Shown piece after piece: positions 1-12,233 of a stretch of 64,000 nt of DNA. Under the pieces are notes generated by a model. It had not been told where the DNA came from, ran no database searches, and saw nothing but the letters and a program-made list of their open reading frames with translations. Origin of the DNA: Gymnogyps californianus (lineage: Eukaryota; Chordata; Aves; Accipitriformes; Cathartidae); NCBI RefSeq assembly GCF_018139145.2, contig NC_059471.1, forward strand, positions 80,560,520 through 80,624,519, in the 5' to 3' direction. The position numbers and the translations under genes were made by a program. Within the stretch, counting starts at the first letter, position 1; each line of letters starts with the position of its first letter.

Positions 1-3000
1 AGGAAATAGTGAATCATAAAGGGGGAGAATAGCTAGATATAATACCCTGCATGCAGCATTATAACTATCTGAAAAACAGACGAACGAAGGACACTAACAA
101 TTTGCCATGATAACGTGTCTTTCTATTGCACTGAAACCAAAATTTTACTTAAAGAAACAAAAAAATTTTTCCTAAAGATGGGCCGGCAACTCTGTTCAGA
201 TTCTCACAGTATGCTTAAATGAATTGACTGGCCATAACCCAAACCAGTGTGACTGGGGATTTAGGGAAACATGGCATAGTCACTCTTTTTCCTTGCCTAA
301 ATTGTGATAATTTGGTGTTGAAAAAATGCCTCTCACTGTGTCTTGAAGTCCATTGCTATCATGATTGATTATTACAAAATTGTTGATTGCAACATCTTCA
401 ATGTTTTGTTACGTTTAGTTTTAAATGTCCCTGAACTAAAGGGCAAAAGAAAGTTTTCTATCATCTCATGCACTCGAGCCTTAGCTCTGTGGTAAGACGG
501 TCCCGAACTCTTACACAAATGAACGTGCACAATGCTGAAGGAAACAGGGCAAACTGGAGAGGCAACCCCACGCGTCAGGGCGCATCCAGGCTGTCAGAAG
601 CATGAGGCCTTTGCCAGTGGGACTGTCACCAAAATGTTTGGAGGGATGCCATTTCTGTACAGACATCTATGATTGTATTAGGATCAAGCGGTGCTCATAA
701 TTTTGTACACAGGGGTGGGTTACGGCGTGACCGTGGCCGCCCCTCTTCATTTTCAGCTGTACCTGGGGGCGTAGCGTTGTAACGCTGGCTGAATTGTGCC
801 TATCCCTCTTGAGCAAGCAAAGCGCCAGCAGCCAGCGCCGGCAGCCAGAACTGCCTGCAAAGACCCCAAAGCATCGCGGTTCATAACGAGGACAAATGCA
901 CCCTCTGGAATCCCACTGATGTTGTTTAAGCATTGCTTAATCAGAAAGAAGGTATTCCCTAGTTTAAAGAAAATTTTGCCGTTTTTTCTTCGCTCTTGAA
1001 GCTTCAGCTGAAGACGATTTTGTTCAACTATCTTCATCAATTATTCAGTGATACAGAGGGCAAATAAGTCTAGAAGGGACTTGCTGAATTCTTTCTTTGA
1101 CTTCCTACTGAGGAAAACCCTTTTCCAATGCAATACATAAAGGATTGCTGTGCTAGTTTAGACTGTTTCGCAATGCCAGGCCTAAGCTGGCGTCAACAGC
1201 AGATGACAACAGCCATCCTGAAAACCTCTTGTGTTTCCTTTACAAATTCTTCTCTTCTGGAAAAAGATTTAGAATTTGCAATTCAACTACAATGTTACTT
1301 AATCTGACTAAGTGACTTAGCTGAAGTCAGAGGCGCTGCATTCACAGTTGCAGCTTTGAAACAATTGGCTTTTGCAAAGCAGAGATAAAGAAGCTGATGC
1401 TTGTCTAAAAGTTTTAGATATTTTTAATGATTTTGCTCATGAATGTAATCATTTTTTATTAACTCTGGATGACAGAAAATATATAGGTGGCTTTTTAATA
1501 CCAACACTAGAAGAATGTACTTTCAGGATGACGGTCTAATTTTATTTCTTGACATGCATTTTGTTTAGGGAATGATATATATCTAGCCCACTCAGCACCT
1601 GCTGTCTTCAGACACACCAGCCATTTATGTCAATTATTTAGGGTTCCCCTTTAGGCTCTGTAGAGCAGTTCTTCCACTTCAGAATGCCCTTCTGCCCTCA
1701 TTCAGTTTTTATCAGATTCTCATCTCAAACTCGTACCGCAGCCGGTTGTGCTGGAGAGGTCAAGAAATAAGGAACAGACTGCTTTCTGTGCTGGTGAGAT
1801 ACCCCAAGGAGCTCTAGCTCTGGAATTCAGGCTCTGGAAATACGTCATTCCTCTCATTTCATCACATGTTCCTGTTTGTTTAATGAAGTGTTCAAAATTC
1901 AATTGCACCAGCACACCAACTGGCTTTGCCATAGTATAATCATTGTGAAGGTCTACACAAACCTGCAACAAAGACTTCTGAAGTCATGTAAAACTATTTT
2001 TGACAAGTTTGTTCAAAACAAAACAAGGACCACATCTTTTTTCTTTATGGAATTTCAGGGGGAAATTCTTCCAATTTTAAACTGAAAATTACTTTACACA
2101 AAGTGTTTCAACTTAACAAACCAACACACATTCATAGCAACTACAATTTAAATAAGAATAGCTTTTGCAAAGGACTGGGGTGACACTAGTCGATTCATCA
2201 AGAGCTACAGGAATCAAGAATGTTTCCTGCTCTTCTGCCATGATGCTATCAGCTCCCAACTCTACAAACTACCTGCCTGCTAACTCTGCGGTACCACAGC
2301 TATGGATTTGTTTTACGTACTCTTCCTGTGGCCTCGTACTTCAGACGTGCCACTTAGGGGACGAGTGCTCACGGTGGCCTCAGTTTCTGGTTTTACTTTA
2401 GAGGGTCTTTAGTCCTAGCCCCAGTGATACATGCCTGAGGTCAGTGGACAACAGCAGCATATATACATGCTTTGGGGCACAGATTATTATCCTGAAACAA
2501 GGTAATAACACAAAGCTTTGGTGTTGTGACTACATGTAATCTAGGAACATAATTTCAGGTTTTTTGCAGAGCAGTAAATGCTGGTACCTGCTTCTAAAAT
2601 AAATCCTAAAAGATATACAGTGTTTCCCTGAAAATGGTTTCTTTATCACTGTTATTCTACTTGTAGAAAAAAAATGGCTGTAATCTGCACCAGCAAAGCA
2701 CTAAGGGCAGATCTGCATTAACTCCCTCTGACTGTTGTGCTCAGCAGGCATGTACAGCTGCTGGTCCTCAACTAGCTCTGGGTTCTTCTAGCATATTTTT
2801 GGATGAGCAGGATGCATAACTTTAAAAAGAAAACATTTGCCAGACCACACATCATTTCATTTTTGCAGCCCTTATGTTTAATAAACTATTACTTCTTCCA
2901 CAACACTGTAATATTTTCCACAACACTTCACTTTTCCAAAGCATTGTCCAAACCTCCTCTGGGCTCTGCAGCAGCCCGTACTGAAATTCTCACATGATTT

Positions 3001-3933
3001 ATTTTCCCAGGCGCCTTTAGTTCTCTCATGGATATTAAAAGAGTGAGAGTTTTAAATATACACATATATATAAAAAAATTATTTTTTGACAATTACAGAA
3101 AAGTCCTACTATTTGTATTTCTTTCTTACACATGATTCACTGTCTTTATTTTAGTATGGAGTTAACTTAATATCCTACGTGTTTCCTCATGCAAGAACGT
3201 GTCCTGTTTTGCCTTTGATTTCCTATTTAATCCATTCTAAAACTAGTGGGTTTTTAAACAAGGATGATACAAAAAACGTGAATTTGATTGTGCTGCTTGG
3301 AAGATCTGCCCATCAAAGAATGACCACATTGTGGTGGTGTTCTTCTGCTCTGTGAGTATGAGGATACACAAAGCAAAAATGGAAATACAGATGCTGAAAG
3401 TACTATGCTGTGCCACCTATTTGGACTGTAAAATTTCATTTTAAATATTTTCATAACTGTATAGGCAGGAAAAGTTAGTTCTTGTTTTCAACAAAACATT
3501 AAAAATAACTTTAATAAGAAAAAATCAAAAACAGTGTCAAGTATGGCACTTCAAAGTAAACTTTTATATAATTTCAATGTCCAGAATAAGACACATTAAT
3601 AATTTTTTTTTTTAAATCTCCATTCCCAGAGTTTATAAAAACCTGTATCCACCATTCATTTCAGGTATGTCTGAAATTTTCCAAGACACTATGAGGAAGC
3701 TCCACATGAGTGTGGAGGAAACCACCAACCTTTTCTCACCAAAATTTGAATTATCTTTCTTGGGAATGTCATGTAAACTGCTAATTATATAAGACTAACT
3801 TCTACTCATGGAGGTTATAAGCAACAAAAAACCACTTCAAACACTTCAGTGACTGTACTCAGATTTAGCGACTGGCCTGAGAATGTATGTATTTTAAGTA
3901 ATACTGAGCAAGGAAACTCACAGATGCATAAAA
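1..3933. other. AT-rich non-coding DNA, no gene seen
   Basis: I see no coding exon, RNA gene or clear transposon here. Open frames are under 100 codons, overlap on both strands and show no recognisable domain. Low-complexity bits include an A/T-rich patch near 3055-3085 and a T run at 3603-3613. This looks like ordinary vertebrate intergenic DNA. Very old repeats could be hidden here and would need a library search. Confidence 0.6.
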
Positions 3934-4075
3934 ATGTTGGTTGGAGGGAACCTCTGGAGGTCATCGAGTCCTCCTTCCCACTCAAAGCCAGCAAGTTGCT
4001 TCCTTCTGGATGCCTATGTTTGATGAAGATAATACAGCACTTCCTCTCAAAAAAAGACGTAAACTGGAACATCTG
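3934..4075 (-). mobile_element. CR1 LINE relic, 3' end, decayed
   Basis: Around 3940-3985 the + strand reads like the reverse complement of the CR1 3' region: a GGAGGGAACCTCTGGAGGTC block followed by ATCGAGTCC and CCCACTCAAAGCCAGCAA. This corresponds to the widespread avian form in which a 'ggaagggacctctggaggtcatctagtcc' type block precedes 'ccctgctcaaagcag'. Similarity fades to the right, so the right edge is approximate. No terminal satellite remains. The element is probably old and 5'-truncated, as is usual for CR1. The family call rests on recalled consensus, not on a search. Confidence 0.6.
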
Positions 4076-7029
4076 AAGTTTTGGTTGGGTTGCTTCTCCT
4101 CATCACAGGATGAGATCAGCCCCGTTGTGTGAGTTCAGCAAGGCACCACAAACCAGGACATGAGATGAGGTTCCGCCAAGCTAGACTGGGGGAATACACT
4201 GATTGCGGTGCTCAGACACTGGCCACGGTCCATACATTTGTCAGTATTATTTCAAAGAATTATTTTGGACATTTTTAAGGCCAAAAGATCATCCCATAGA
4301 AAGATCAGACTTTCCCCATAGATTTTTACCATAGGCTTATAATCCTGAGCTAAGCTAGGATATATTGTAGAGAACACTGTACATCCTGATTAGAAATTTC
4401 ATGTTCTGAAGACTCAACTACACTTTGTTAAGTAGTTTCAGCCGTTAATTAACCTGACTGCACAAACTATGCCTCTTATTTTTATTCTAAATTCTTCTGG
4501 CTCTCGCTCTCCGACACAGAGTTTTGCTAAGAATGTGTTTGCTGGAGCAATTCGCCATAAGAATTTCATGTTTCTGCCCTGATAGTACCAGATAGCAAGA
4601 TAGCTTTTTACGTGCCTTATCTTATGGTCACAGTCCTATTTAAAGCAGAGATTTGTCTGATTGTGGTTTGTTAGGTAAATACCCCTCTATCAGAAATGTT
4701 AACACACAAGTCCCCTACAATCACACGCACACCCACGCACATGCACGTGTATACACTCACACACACAGAGAGATATTTAGTTTCTCTATAACCCTCCTTA
4801 ACAAGCTAAATTAATCTAATGATTTATAACTTTCAAGGACAGATTTTTATGTATTTTACTATGTCAAATTTCATATTTTATCGTTCACAAAAATACAGAC
4901 TGTCAAACCACAATAACGGCACACAGAGCAATCACACAGGAGTACTTTTATTTGAAGAATTATCTTTTATCTTTTTTGTCCCCGTGGACAATTACAGAAC
5001 AGATGTCATGGTGCTGACTCAAGTAATTTTCATCTTATAAGTCAGGTTAACATCCAAAGGATTGAAATTAGTAATTGGCTAGATAAAGAGTCAACCAACT
5101 TGTCCAGCTCTCGCTGAAAGTGCTCAATGGAGGTGTTAATTTCAAAACCAGGAATTTTAGGTTTATGTGGATCTTACATCTCCCATCAGGAGCAGATATA
5201 GTAGGGATGCAGGGGAGCTGGGTGACGAATGGGGAGGTAACCCACCTGCTGGCATCTCCAGTACAGCCTATTCTCTATGTTATTATTGCTAAATCTACTT
5301 CCTTCAGCAGCTTAGCTCCCAGCAGTGAATGAAATATCACATTGGCTTCATACCTTTTAGTTAGACACATGCAGATGCTAAAGAATAAGTTGAATACTGT
5401 GACATACATGTTAACAACATATTAACTACTATCTACCCTATCAGCTCAACCTTTTTTGTAATGATTGCTCTGCTAAAAGGGTAAATGACCTATTAGCTGG
5501 GTCATACCTTACAAAGAAATTCTCATACACCTCCGCAAAAGTTATATTACAAAGGTTAATCCATCCTTAATATATTTCTAGGGAGGGGTTTTTTAGGAAT
5601 TTTGACCCATCTCAATCCAAGATCTATTTCAACAGCATGAAACAAAGACTCGTAACAACGTGGAAAGTTTTGTCTTCAGTACTGCATATGGTGTTTATGA
5701 AACTATTTCCTTAAAATGTAAAAGACAAACAGATTTCATAGGCTGGTAAAAAACCAGTGGACATAATAAGCCTGGCATTCTGAAGTAAACAGTTGATGGA
5801 TTCATTTGAGGTGTGAAATATGCTCTAACACAAAGAAAGCCAAAATACATCCGAACAGTTAATGTGGTTAGATATTTCTGTTCATTAAATGAGTATTTTA
5901 GTTTGGACGAGTAATGTATTTGTAATAGAATATTACTGTAGGCTTCATTTATGTTTACTTTTAGGTTTTTTTATGATTTAAAGAGTAATGCTTTGATTCT
6001 TGCAATTGTGTGATCCTTTGCATTAACTGCTTGGCATGATCATTAACATAAAATCAACAAGTAGATAAGGACTAATGCAGTTTAAATAATACAGAGGTAG
6101 TTCTTAGCTAGTTTTGTTGGCTTCTTTGTCTTTGTTTAATCAGAACATGCAGATTTTCTTCCATAAATTAAAGTCAAATTTGAAATTGTGGCTGGACATA
6201 AATTTCTCATCATTTCTTGAGGCGCAAAACCATGACGGCAGAATGGAGCATCCAGTAGAACGATGATACCAGGAGTTAATCATCTTAATTACATCTTATT
6301 CTGAAGTTCCATTTCTCAAATTCCACTTCCCAGTGATTAGATTTTATTATGCCTTTATGGAAAGGTCAAAAAGCTCACACCACCAAATAGCTGTTCAGCA
6401 TTTAAATGTCTATCCATAGTGATCTTCTCTTCTAAACTTGTAAGTTTAATTCCTTGCATATAATGAGACTTGCCTTGTAGTTTTTACTCCTTTTTATTGT
6501 ATTTTTATCTTTTTCTCAAATTTCCAATTTCCTCCTGAAAGGCAACTATCCCACTTGGACATAACATTTTACACTCAGCGTTACATGTATGGGCACAGCC
6601 AGTTCTCTGCCCTGTTTCGTACCTTCAAGATCCAAGATATCCACAGGTGCCTGTGGGACATTCGCATTCTTGTCCATGGAGTTCCTCTGAGCATTCACCT
6701 CGAGGCAATTACCACAGATTACTAAATACGTCCCTGTGTGACTCCTTGCCAAGATGGTCTCCCATCCTCAAACCAGAACGTGCAATTTTGCTCCATGTGT
6801 ATTATTTTCTATTTAGTTTTATTAAAATACATCATGCTAAATACAACCTAATTAAGCCATTCAGCTTGCACAGAACAGGTAACTTTTTTTTCCTTATTTA
6901 CTACCCTGCCAATTTCTCTGTCATCTGCACACATTATTAGCACAGATGCGATGTCAGTGTCTAGAATGATCTTTCATCAGATGGAGCCACTCTTTAGTGA
7001 GCCCACTAAAAAGGCCAGGCTTTTCTAAT
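4076..7029. other. Non-coding DNA with a CA-rich stretch
   Basis: No gene is supported. An interrupted CA-rich microsatellite lies at about 4720-4768 (CACACGCACACC, CACGCACATGCACG and CACACACACAGAG segments). The rest is AT-rich unique sequence with short chance ORFs only. Confidence 0.55.
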
Positions 7030-7034
7030 ATGTT
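7030..7034 (+). repeat. Target-site duplication, left copy (ATGTT)
   Basis: ATGTT directly precedes the TG that opens the LTR. The same five bases directly follow its terminal CA at 8193-8197. Five-base duplications are usual for ERVL-type and some ERV1-type integrations. The match shows that this LTR integrated here with its own target site. Confidence 0.85.
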
Positions 7035-7212
7035 TGTACTGGGTTTGCGTGGCAAGGTTTTTGTAGTGGGGGGCTACAAGGGTGGCTTCTGTGAGAAGCT
7101 GCTGGAAGCTTCCCCTATATCCAATAAAGCCAATGCCAGCCGGCTTCAAGACGGACCCGCCACTGGCCAAGGCCGAGCCCATCAGCGACGGTGGTAGCGC
7201 CTCTGGGATAAC

Positions 7213-7221
7213 ATATTTAAG
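7213..7221 (+). promoter_or_regulatory. LTR TATA-like box (copy 1)
   Basis: ATATTTAAG lies about 180 bases into the LTR, just after a conserved GC-rich block containing GCGACGGTGGTAGCGCC. The same box occurs at 12178-12186 in copy 2. It is the best candidate core promoter of the LTR and would place transcription start near 7240-7250. This is inferred from motif and position only. Confidence 0.55.
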
Positions 7222-7254
7222 AAGGGGAAAAAGAAAGTTACAGGGGAGTAGCAA

Positions 7255-7807
7255 TTGCAGCTGGAGAGAGGAGTGAGAAGATGTGAGAGGAACAGCTCTG
7301 CAGACACCAAGGTCAGTGAAGAAGGAGGGGGAGGAGGTGCTCCAGGCACCAGAGCAGAGATTCCCCTGCAGCCCGTGGTGAAGACCATGGTGAGGCAGGC
7401 TGTCCCCCTGCAGCCCATGGAGGTCCACGGTGGAGCAGATATCCACCTGCAGCCCATGGAGGACCCCACGCCAGAGCAGGTGGATGCCCGAAGGAGGCTG
7501 TGACCCCGTGGGAAGCCCGTGCTGGAGCAGGCTCCTGGCAGGACCTACGGACCCATGGCCCCGTGGAGAGAGGAGCCCACGCTGGAGCAGGTTTGCTGGC
7601 AGGACTTGTGACCCCGTGGGGGACCCACGCTGGAGCAGTCTGTTCCTGAAGGACTGCACCCCGTGGATGGGACCCACGCTGGAGCAGTTTGTGAAGAACC
7701 GCAGCCCGTGGGAAGGACTCACATTGGAGAAGTTCGTGGAGGACTGTCTCCTGTGGGAGGGACCCCACGCTGGAGCAGGGGAAGAGTGTGAGTCCTCCTC
7801 CCCCTGA
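7255..7807 (+). other. Broken reading frame over the LTR minisatellite (copy 1)
   Basis: One frame runs from 7255 to 7503 (82 codons) and a second from 7430 to 7807 (125 codons). Together they correspond to the single 177-codon frame of copy 2 at 12234-12767. The switch is explained by one extra G near 7480: copy 1 reads GAGCAGGTGG where copy 2 reads GAGCAGTGG. The predicted product is rich in Trp, Pro, Gly and Glu, follows the DNA repeat and resembles no family I know. It may be only a by-product of a GC-rich repeat with few stop codons. Confidence 0.4.
7360..7790 (+). repeat. Degenerate minisatellite inside the LTR (copy 1)
   Basis: The core GCTGGAGCAG or a close variant recurs at 7429, 7470, 7521, 7581, 7629, 7678, 7723 and 7769, so the spacing is 41 to 60 bases. 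Between cores, CCCGTGG or CCCATGG followed by GGAGGAC-like words also recur. The same array occupies about 12330-12760 in copy 2, so it belongs to the LTR family and did not arise locally. Confidence 0.8.
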
Positions 7808-8000
7808 GGAGGAAGGAGCGGCAGAAACAGCGTGTGATGAACTGACCCAAACCCCCATTCCCCGTCCCCCTGTGCCCCTTAGGGGGGAGGAGGTAGAGAA
7901 AATAAGGAGTAAAGTTAAGCTTGGGAAAAAGGGAGGGGTGGGGGGAAGGTGTTTTAAGATTTGGTTTTATTTCTCATTATCCTACTCTGATTTGACTAGC

Positions 8001-8006
8001 AATAAA
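8001..8006 (+). terminator. LTR poly(A) signal (copy 1)
   Basis: AATAAA lies about 190 bases before the LTR end and is conserved in copy 2 at 12963-12968. In a retroviral LTR this signal marks the 3' part of R. A pyrimidine-rich TTTTCTCTCCCCTGTCCAG stretch follows near 8106-8124 and resembles a splice acceptor. Confidence 0.6.
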
Positions 8007-8192
8007 TTAAACTAATTTTTCCCCAAGTTGAGTCTGTTTTGCCCATGACAGTAATTGCTGCGTGATCTCCCTGTCCTTATCTCGACCCACGAGCCTTTCG
8101 TTATATTTTCTCTCCCCTGTCCAGTTGAGGAGGGGGAGTGATAGAGCGGCTTTGGGGGGCACCTGGCATCCAGCCAGCATCAACCCACCACA

Positions 8193-8197
8193 ATGTT
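8193..8197 (+). repeat. Target-site duplication, right copy (ATGTT)
   Basis: This ATGTT directly follows the terminal CA of the LTR and matches 7030-7034 exactly. Confidence 0.85.
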
Positions 8198-11100
8198 CCT
8201 AATAGTAACTCCATTTTGTATCTATAAGTGACCCAGGTTTCAATCCTTTCCATATTAATTCCATGTAGCACAAGTTTTTAAATTAAATCATGATGTAGTT
8301 CTAAGTTAGTACTGCAATCTCAGATTCCCTGTCTTCCGGGAAATAAGCTTTCCTATAAATGCTGTGTAGGTGGGGACTGATGGGGATTGGTATCACCTTA
8401 TTCCAACTTCCTCCTTCACTCCATGCTAGGGAGGTCCAGGAGGAGTGTCCTGGCTCAACAGCAGATCAAGAGTTTCCCACGTTCATCCCTTCATGCCACA
8501 GTATGTGCCCTGTCTGTAGGGAACAACCTGAGAATTAATGAGTTCAGAGGCTTGTCAATACCTCCTTCCTCAATCGTTCTGCTCTGGCGGTGTTCAAAAA
8601 CACATAGCTAGTTCCATTCATTTACTAGGATTTACTTTTATGCTCTAAATAAGATACTGGTTTAAGATGTGGCTAGAAGTTTCATATGTGCACACACGTT
8701 GTATCATATTATTTATTTGAGTGGTGAAAACTGATAAACGCTGCAGCCGCAGAGGCAGGCCTGAGCATGCTAGGTGTTAATCAAATAAAAATAGAAGAAG
8801 TAGTCCTTGTCCAAAGGGACTTACGTTGCCCCAAAGTTGTTTTGTTCCACATATGATTTCTAGTACTCTCAGCTCTTCATAATATTTCTCATTGGTAACC
8901 TTGCACTTTAACGCATCAAGGTCATTACACATGAAGCTATCAAACAAAATGCAAGACATCAACTTTATTTAAGATGAATATGAAGGGTCTGGTCTTCTAC
9001 AGTGCAAAACATGCTCTGGCCAATTCTGAAAGTCTCCGAGGTACATTGTTTCCAGTGTCAACTCAGGACTTTCGGCATCTCTGAAGAAGTACTTGAACCC
9101 TGCCAGGTGGGGTTCAATAAATAGCTAGCAGTATATTAATAAAATCACCCTGAGAGTGTGAAAGTCTTGGCACAACATGAGCAAAAAAAGAGCCAAATAC
9201 TCACCTAAGGTAAATGGCTATATTACCATCAAACAGAGTTATGCCAACTTACACCATTTCCTGAATTTATGCATTTTCCACTGGACTTGAAAAGCAGTCC
9301 ATGGTTTATTCACACTTTTCAAAAGAATGCATTTAACTTCATCGAGTATCCTTTCCTCTTTCCATTACACATCTGAATAAACTGCAGCCAAAGCAGGAAA
9401 TGCCTACAGCCACTGAAAGGACGTCTGCAAATCAAAATTGTCCTAGAAAATTCTGCCAACTAATAGTCTCCCAGCCTTCTTGTAATTATTGTTTTTACCT
9501 GTGACACATCCCACTTATCTTCCCCGTATTTTTTTGTCTGCTCACTTTTGGAGAGAGCTATTATGTTCTGCACTTCATCTTATTTTTTTAAGTCACTCAT
9601 AACCTGGCTACAAATCTGACTCCTGTCTCTTCATGCACCTTAAACCATCCTGATTTGAAAGCTGGCTCTGCTCGACCTTCTGCTTATGTTTCATTTTCTC
9701 TGGCCATTTTCTCTTCCTTTCCTCTACTCCTAGGCAAGTACTGCCAAAAGACCAGCTCCAAAATGCATGCTGGAAATCCTAAATTTTATATTATTTTTAT
9801 CATTTAAAAAAAAAAAATCTTCATTGTGGTCATCCCTGGACTCTTTTTGATACACTTAATCTATGATGATTTTAGGCCAAACCAAAGGAACTTCAGTAAC
9901 TATTTTAAAAGCCTTTATAATGGTCATGTTAGAGGCTTCCAACCTTTTTCCTCAAACTTGCCCTACATTCGTTAGCCTGAAGTTAAATTTCCATTTCTGC
10001 TTTAAATGGGCAATGTACACAAAGTGCCTGCCAAGAAAACATATAGATGTATCTACCCTGAACAGTGCAGAGTCAGAGAAAGATACCAAAGGCAGTTTGA
10101 CTGCTGGAAGTAGTAGCAGACGGCGTCCCCCCGCTCTGCAGCAGTTGCTCTCTCTGGTCCTGTGAGAGGTTCTGCAGGGCACCCCGTCGTGGCATGCAGG
10201 CATGCAGGCAGGCTCCCCTTAGCTGCTTTCAGGTATATTACTGTGATTTCCAAGAGCTTTCAGGCAGATTTGGGAAACAGAGAAATAGAGTTTTAATGGC
10301 CACTCGTAATATTTTTTCCGTATCATGTTAAGTGAACAGAGTTATGCTGTCATTAAAATAGTCAGAAGGTCTGCCAACTTTATAGAAACAACCCAGCTGA
10401 AGTACCTGAGCGCTGCCTTCTTCTTGGCCCAGTACGGCTATAAATACTTAATATTCACGGTGTGAGAAAGATCTTAATAAAAATATTTGGCTTAAAGTCT
10501 TGAATGTCAAGAGCTTTCCCTGAGGTCCTTGTTCCTTAAATGCAGTCAAATCTTATAGAGTAATTGGGAAGCCATGTAGTGGAACAGATAGTGTTATCTT
10601 AAAGCAATACCGGAGCAGGGAAATTAGAGATTTATGCTAGCCTTTACTTCTGACTTGGAGCCCAAATTAGGTGACCTAAGCTACCAGAACATCTATCAAA
10701 GGTAACTGTCAAGTGATCTTTTAAAGTACACACCTGACCTGTTAAATAAAGGAATCTTTCCCGCTGTGGTTAATATGGCTCGGCAATGTAGCTAAGAAAG
10801 ATACTGACACCTTTAAAATTGTGCTACTTTCTTGCTCTTTTAATGTCTTTTTACACTGACCACTCATGAAGTAGATGTGGCACGGGTGTGGACCTCAAAG
10901 TCAGCAGAGTCTGCTCCAAGGGCTAATGAGGCTGGTGGATAATCCAGGCTTTGGGCTGACGTTCTAGAAATGTAGCACAATGACATATATAATGTAATGT
11001 AAGGGCTTCGGTGGGTAGGGGAAATACGATCTGTGATTAATCTGACCTTCATTTACCTTGTTGAATCAAGCTCCTCATTCAGCGTGGGCTGTAATCAGTC

Positions 11101-11993
11101 CTGCTGTCTGTGGTTCTTTGTTAAACCAGCGCTGTTTGTGTTTAGTCAGCTGTGAAAAGGGACCGAGAGAATAGTTTCTTCAGTGCAAGGTGTTAGTGTC
11201 AGTCTCCCACACACATCCACTTAGAAACAGAACCAAATTTCCTTTTAGAGGCTCTTCAACTTAAAGGTGAACGATCTGAATCACCGTTCCACCCAGAGTA
11301 GGTGTAATTTCTTTTTACTTGACTTACATGACAGCAACCAAACTGTGATATCACTAATATCTCCTTTCTCGTCTTTTTCATTCAAGTTTAAAAGTTTTAT
11401 GGAGGCTTTGCTTTAAGATTGAAGCAAGAAGCTGATCTCTGAAAGCATTTTGTTAGTTTACCTTCAACTGATACAGCTAGCAAAACCCAAATATAGATGC
11501 AGTTGTTCAAGCAAAATGCGTGCCTTTTGTCAACACATCTTGGTTTGGAGAGCTGGTTTAAACACACTGGAAACAGAACCCTTTCTGTGACACAAGGAAC
11601 ACCTCCAGCAACAGGGTTTGCCATTTTAATTTCATAGGCATGTCCCTTCAGGTATAGACTAAGTTCTAGTAGCCATTAAGGTTTAATGATAAAATTAATA
11701 AACCCTAAATGTTGAATAAATCCTATATGTTAATAAATCCCAAGTGTTCAAGCTTTCTTGGAGGATGTCAATGTAAGCAGTAATTAAATGCTATAAAAAA
11801 TTCATTTTATTGTGTTTCCATAGACAGCTAAAAAGGGAAAAGCAGTGATATAGATAGACAAAGGCAAAAGTTTAAAAGGTCAAGATTTCAACTACTGTAA
11901 GTACCATAGCTCCATGGACTGCAGGGGATTCATAGCAACGCATGCTTGTTGAAAAGATGGCCTTATTTTAAAATTACAGAATCCATTCAATGG
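8198..11993. other. Unique spacer between the two LTRs, no proviral genes
   Basis: This 3.8-kb spacer was checked as a possible proviral interior. No tRNA primer binding site follows the LTR end at 8192. No retroviral protease, reverse transcriptase, integrase or envelope signature is visible in any frame, and the longest open frames are about 100 codons. It looks like ordinary AT-rich DNA with an A run near 9807-9817 and a short GCATGCAG repeat near 10194-10210. Confidence 0.7.
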
Positions 11994-11998
11994 GTACA
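11994..11998 (+). repeat. Probable target-site duplication, left copy (GTACA)
   Basis: GTACA precedes the opening TG of LTR copy 2, and GTACT follows its end at 13155-13159. Four of five bases match, consistent with a duplication carrying one later mutation. Confidence 0.6.
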
Positions 11999-12233
11999 TG
12001 TATTGCGTTTGCGTGGCAATGTTTTGGTAGCAGGGGGGATGCAGAGGTGGCTTCTGTGAGAAGCTGCTAGAAGCTTCCCCCGTGTCCGATAGAGCCAATG
12101 CCAGCCGGCTCCAAGACGGACCCGCCACTGGCCAAGGCCGAGCCCATCAGCGACGGTGGTAGCGCCTCTGGGATAACATATTTAAGAAAAGGGAAAAGTT
12201 GCTGCACAAGGGCAACTGCAGCCAGAGAGAGGA

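Larger units (their letters stand above)
7035..8192 (+). mobile_element. Solo LTR of an avian endogenous retrovirus (copy 1)
   Basis: This 1158-base element begins TGTACTGGG and ends CCACCACA, so it has the TG...CA ends of a retroviral LTR, and it is bracketed by a perfect 5-base duplication, ATGTT. It has a TATA-like ATATTTAAG at 7213-7221 and a poly(A) signal AATAAA at 8001-8006, both on the + strand, which sets its orientation. The middle (about 7360-7790) is a degenerate minisatellite. No primer binding site, gag, pol or env follows, so this is a solo LTR left after recombination between the two LTRs of a provirus. A second copy at 11999-13154 is similar across its whole length, roughly nine bases in ten by eye. 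The 5-base duplication suggests an ERVL-like class, but the family name is not established here. Confidence 0.88.

Noticed and set aside
7006..7722. Minus-strand 238-codon frame (and 193/202-codon frames at 12147-12790)
   Set aside because: These are antisense to the LTR and follow its GC-rich minisatellite; long frames on both strands are expected from a stop-poor repeat.
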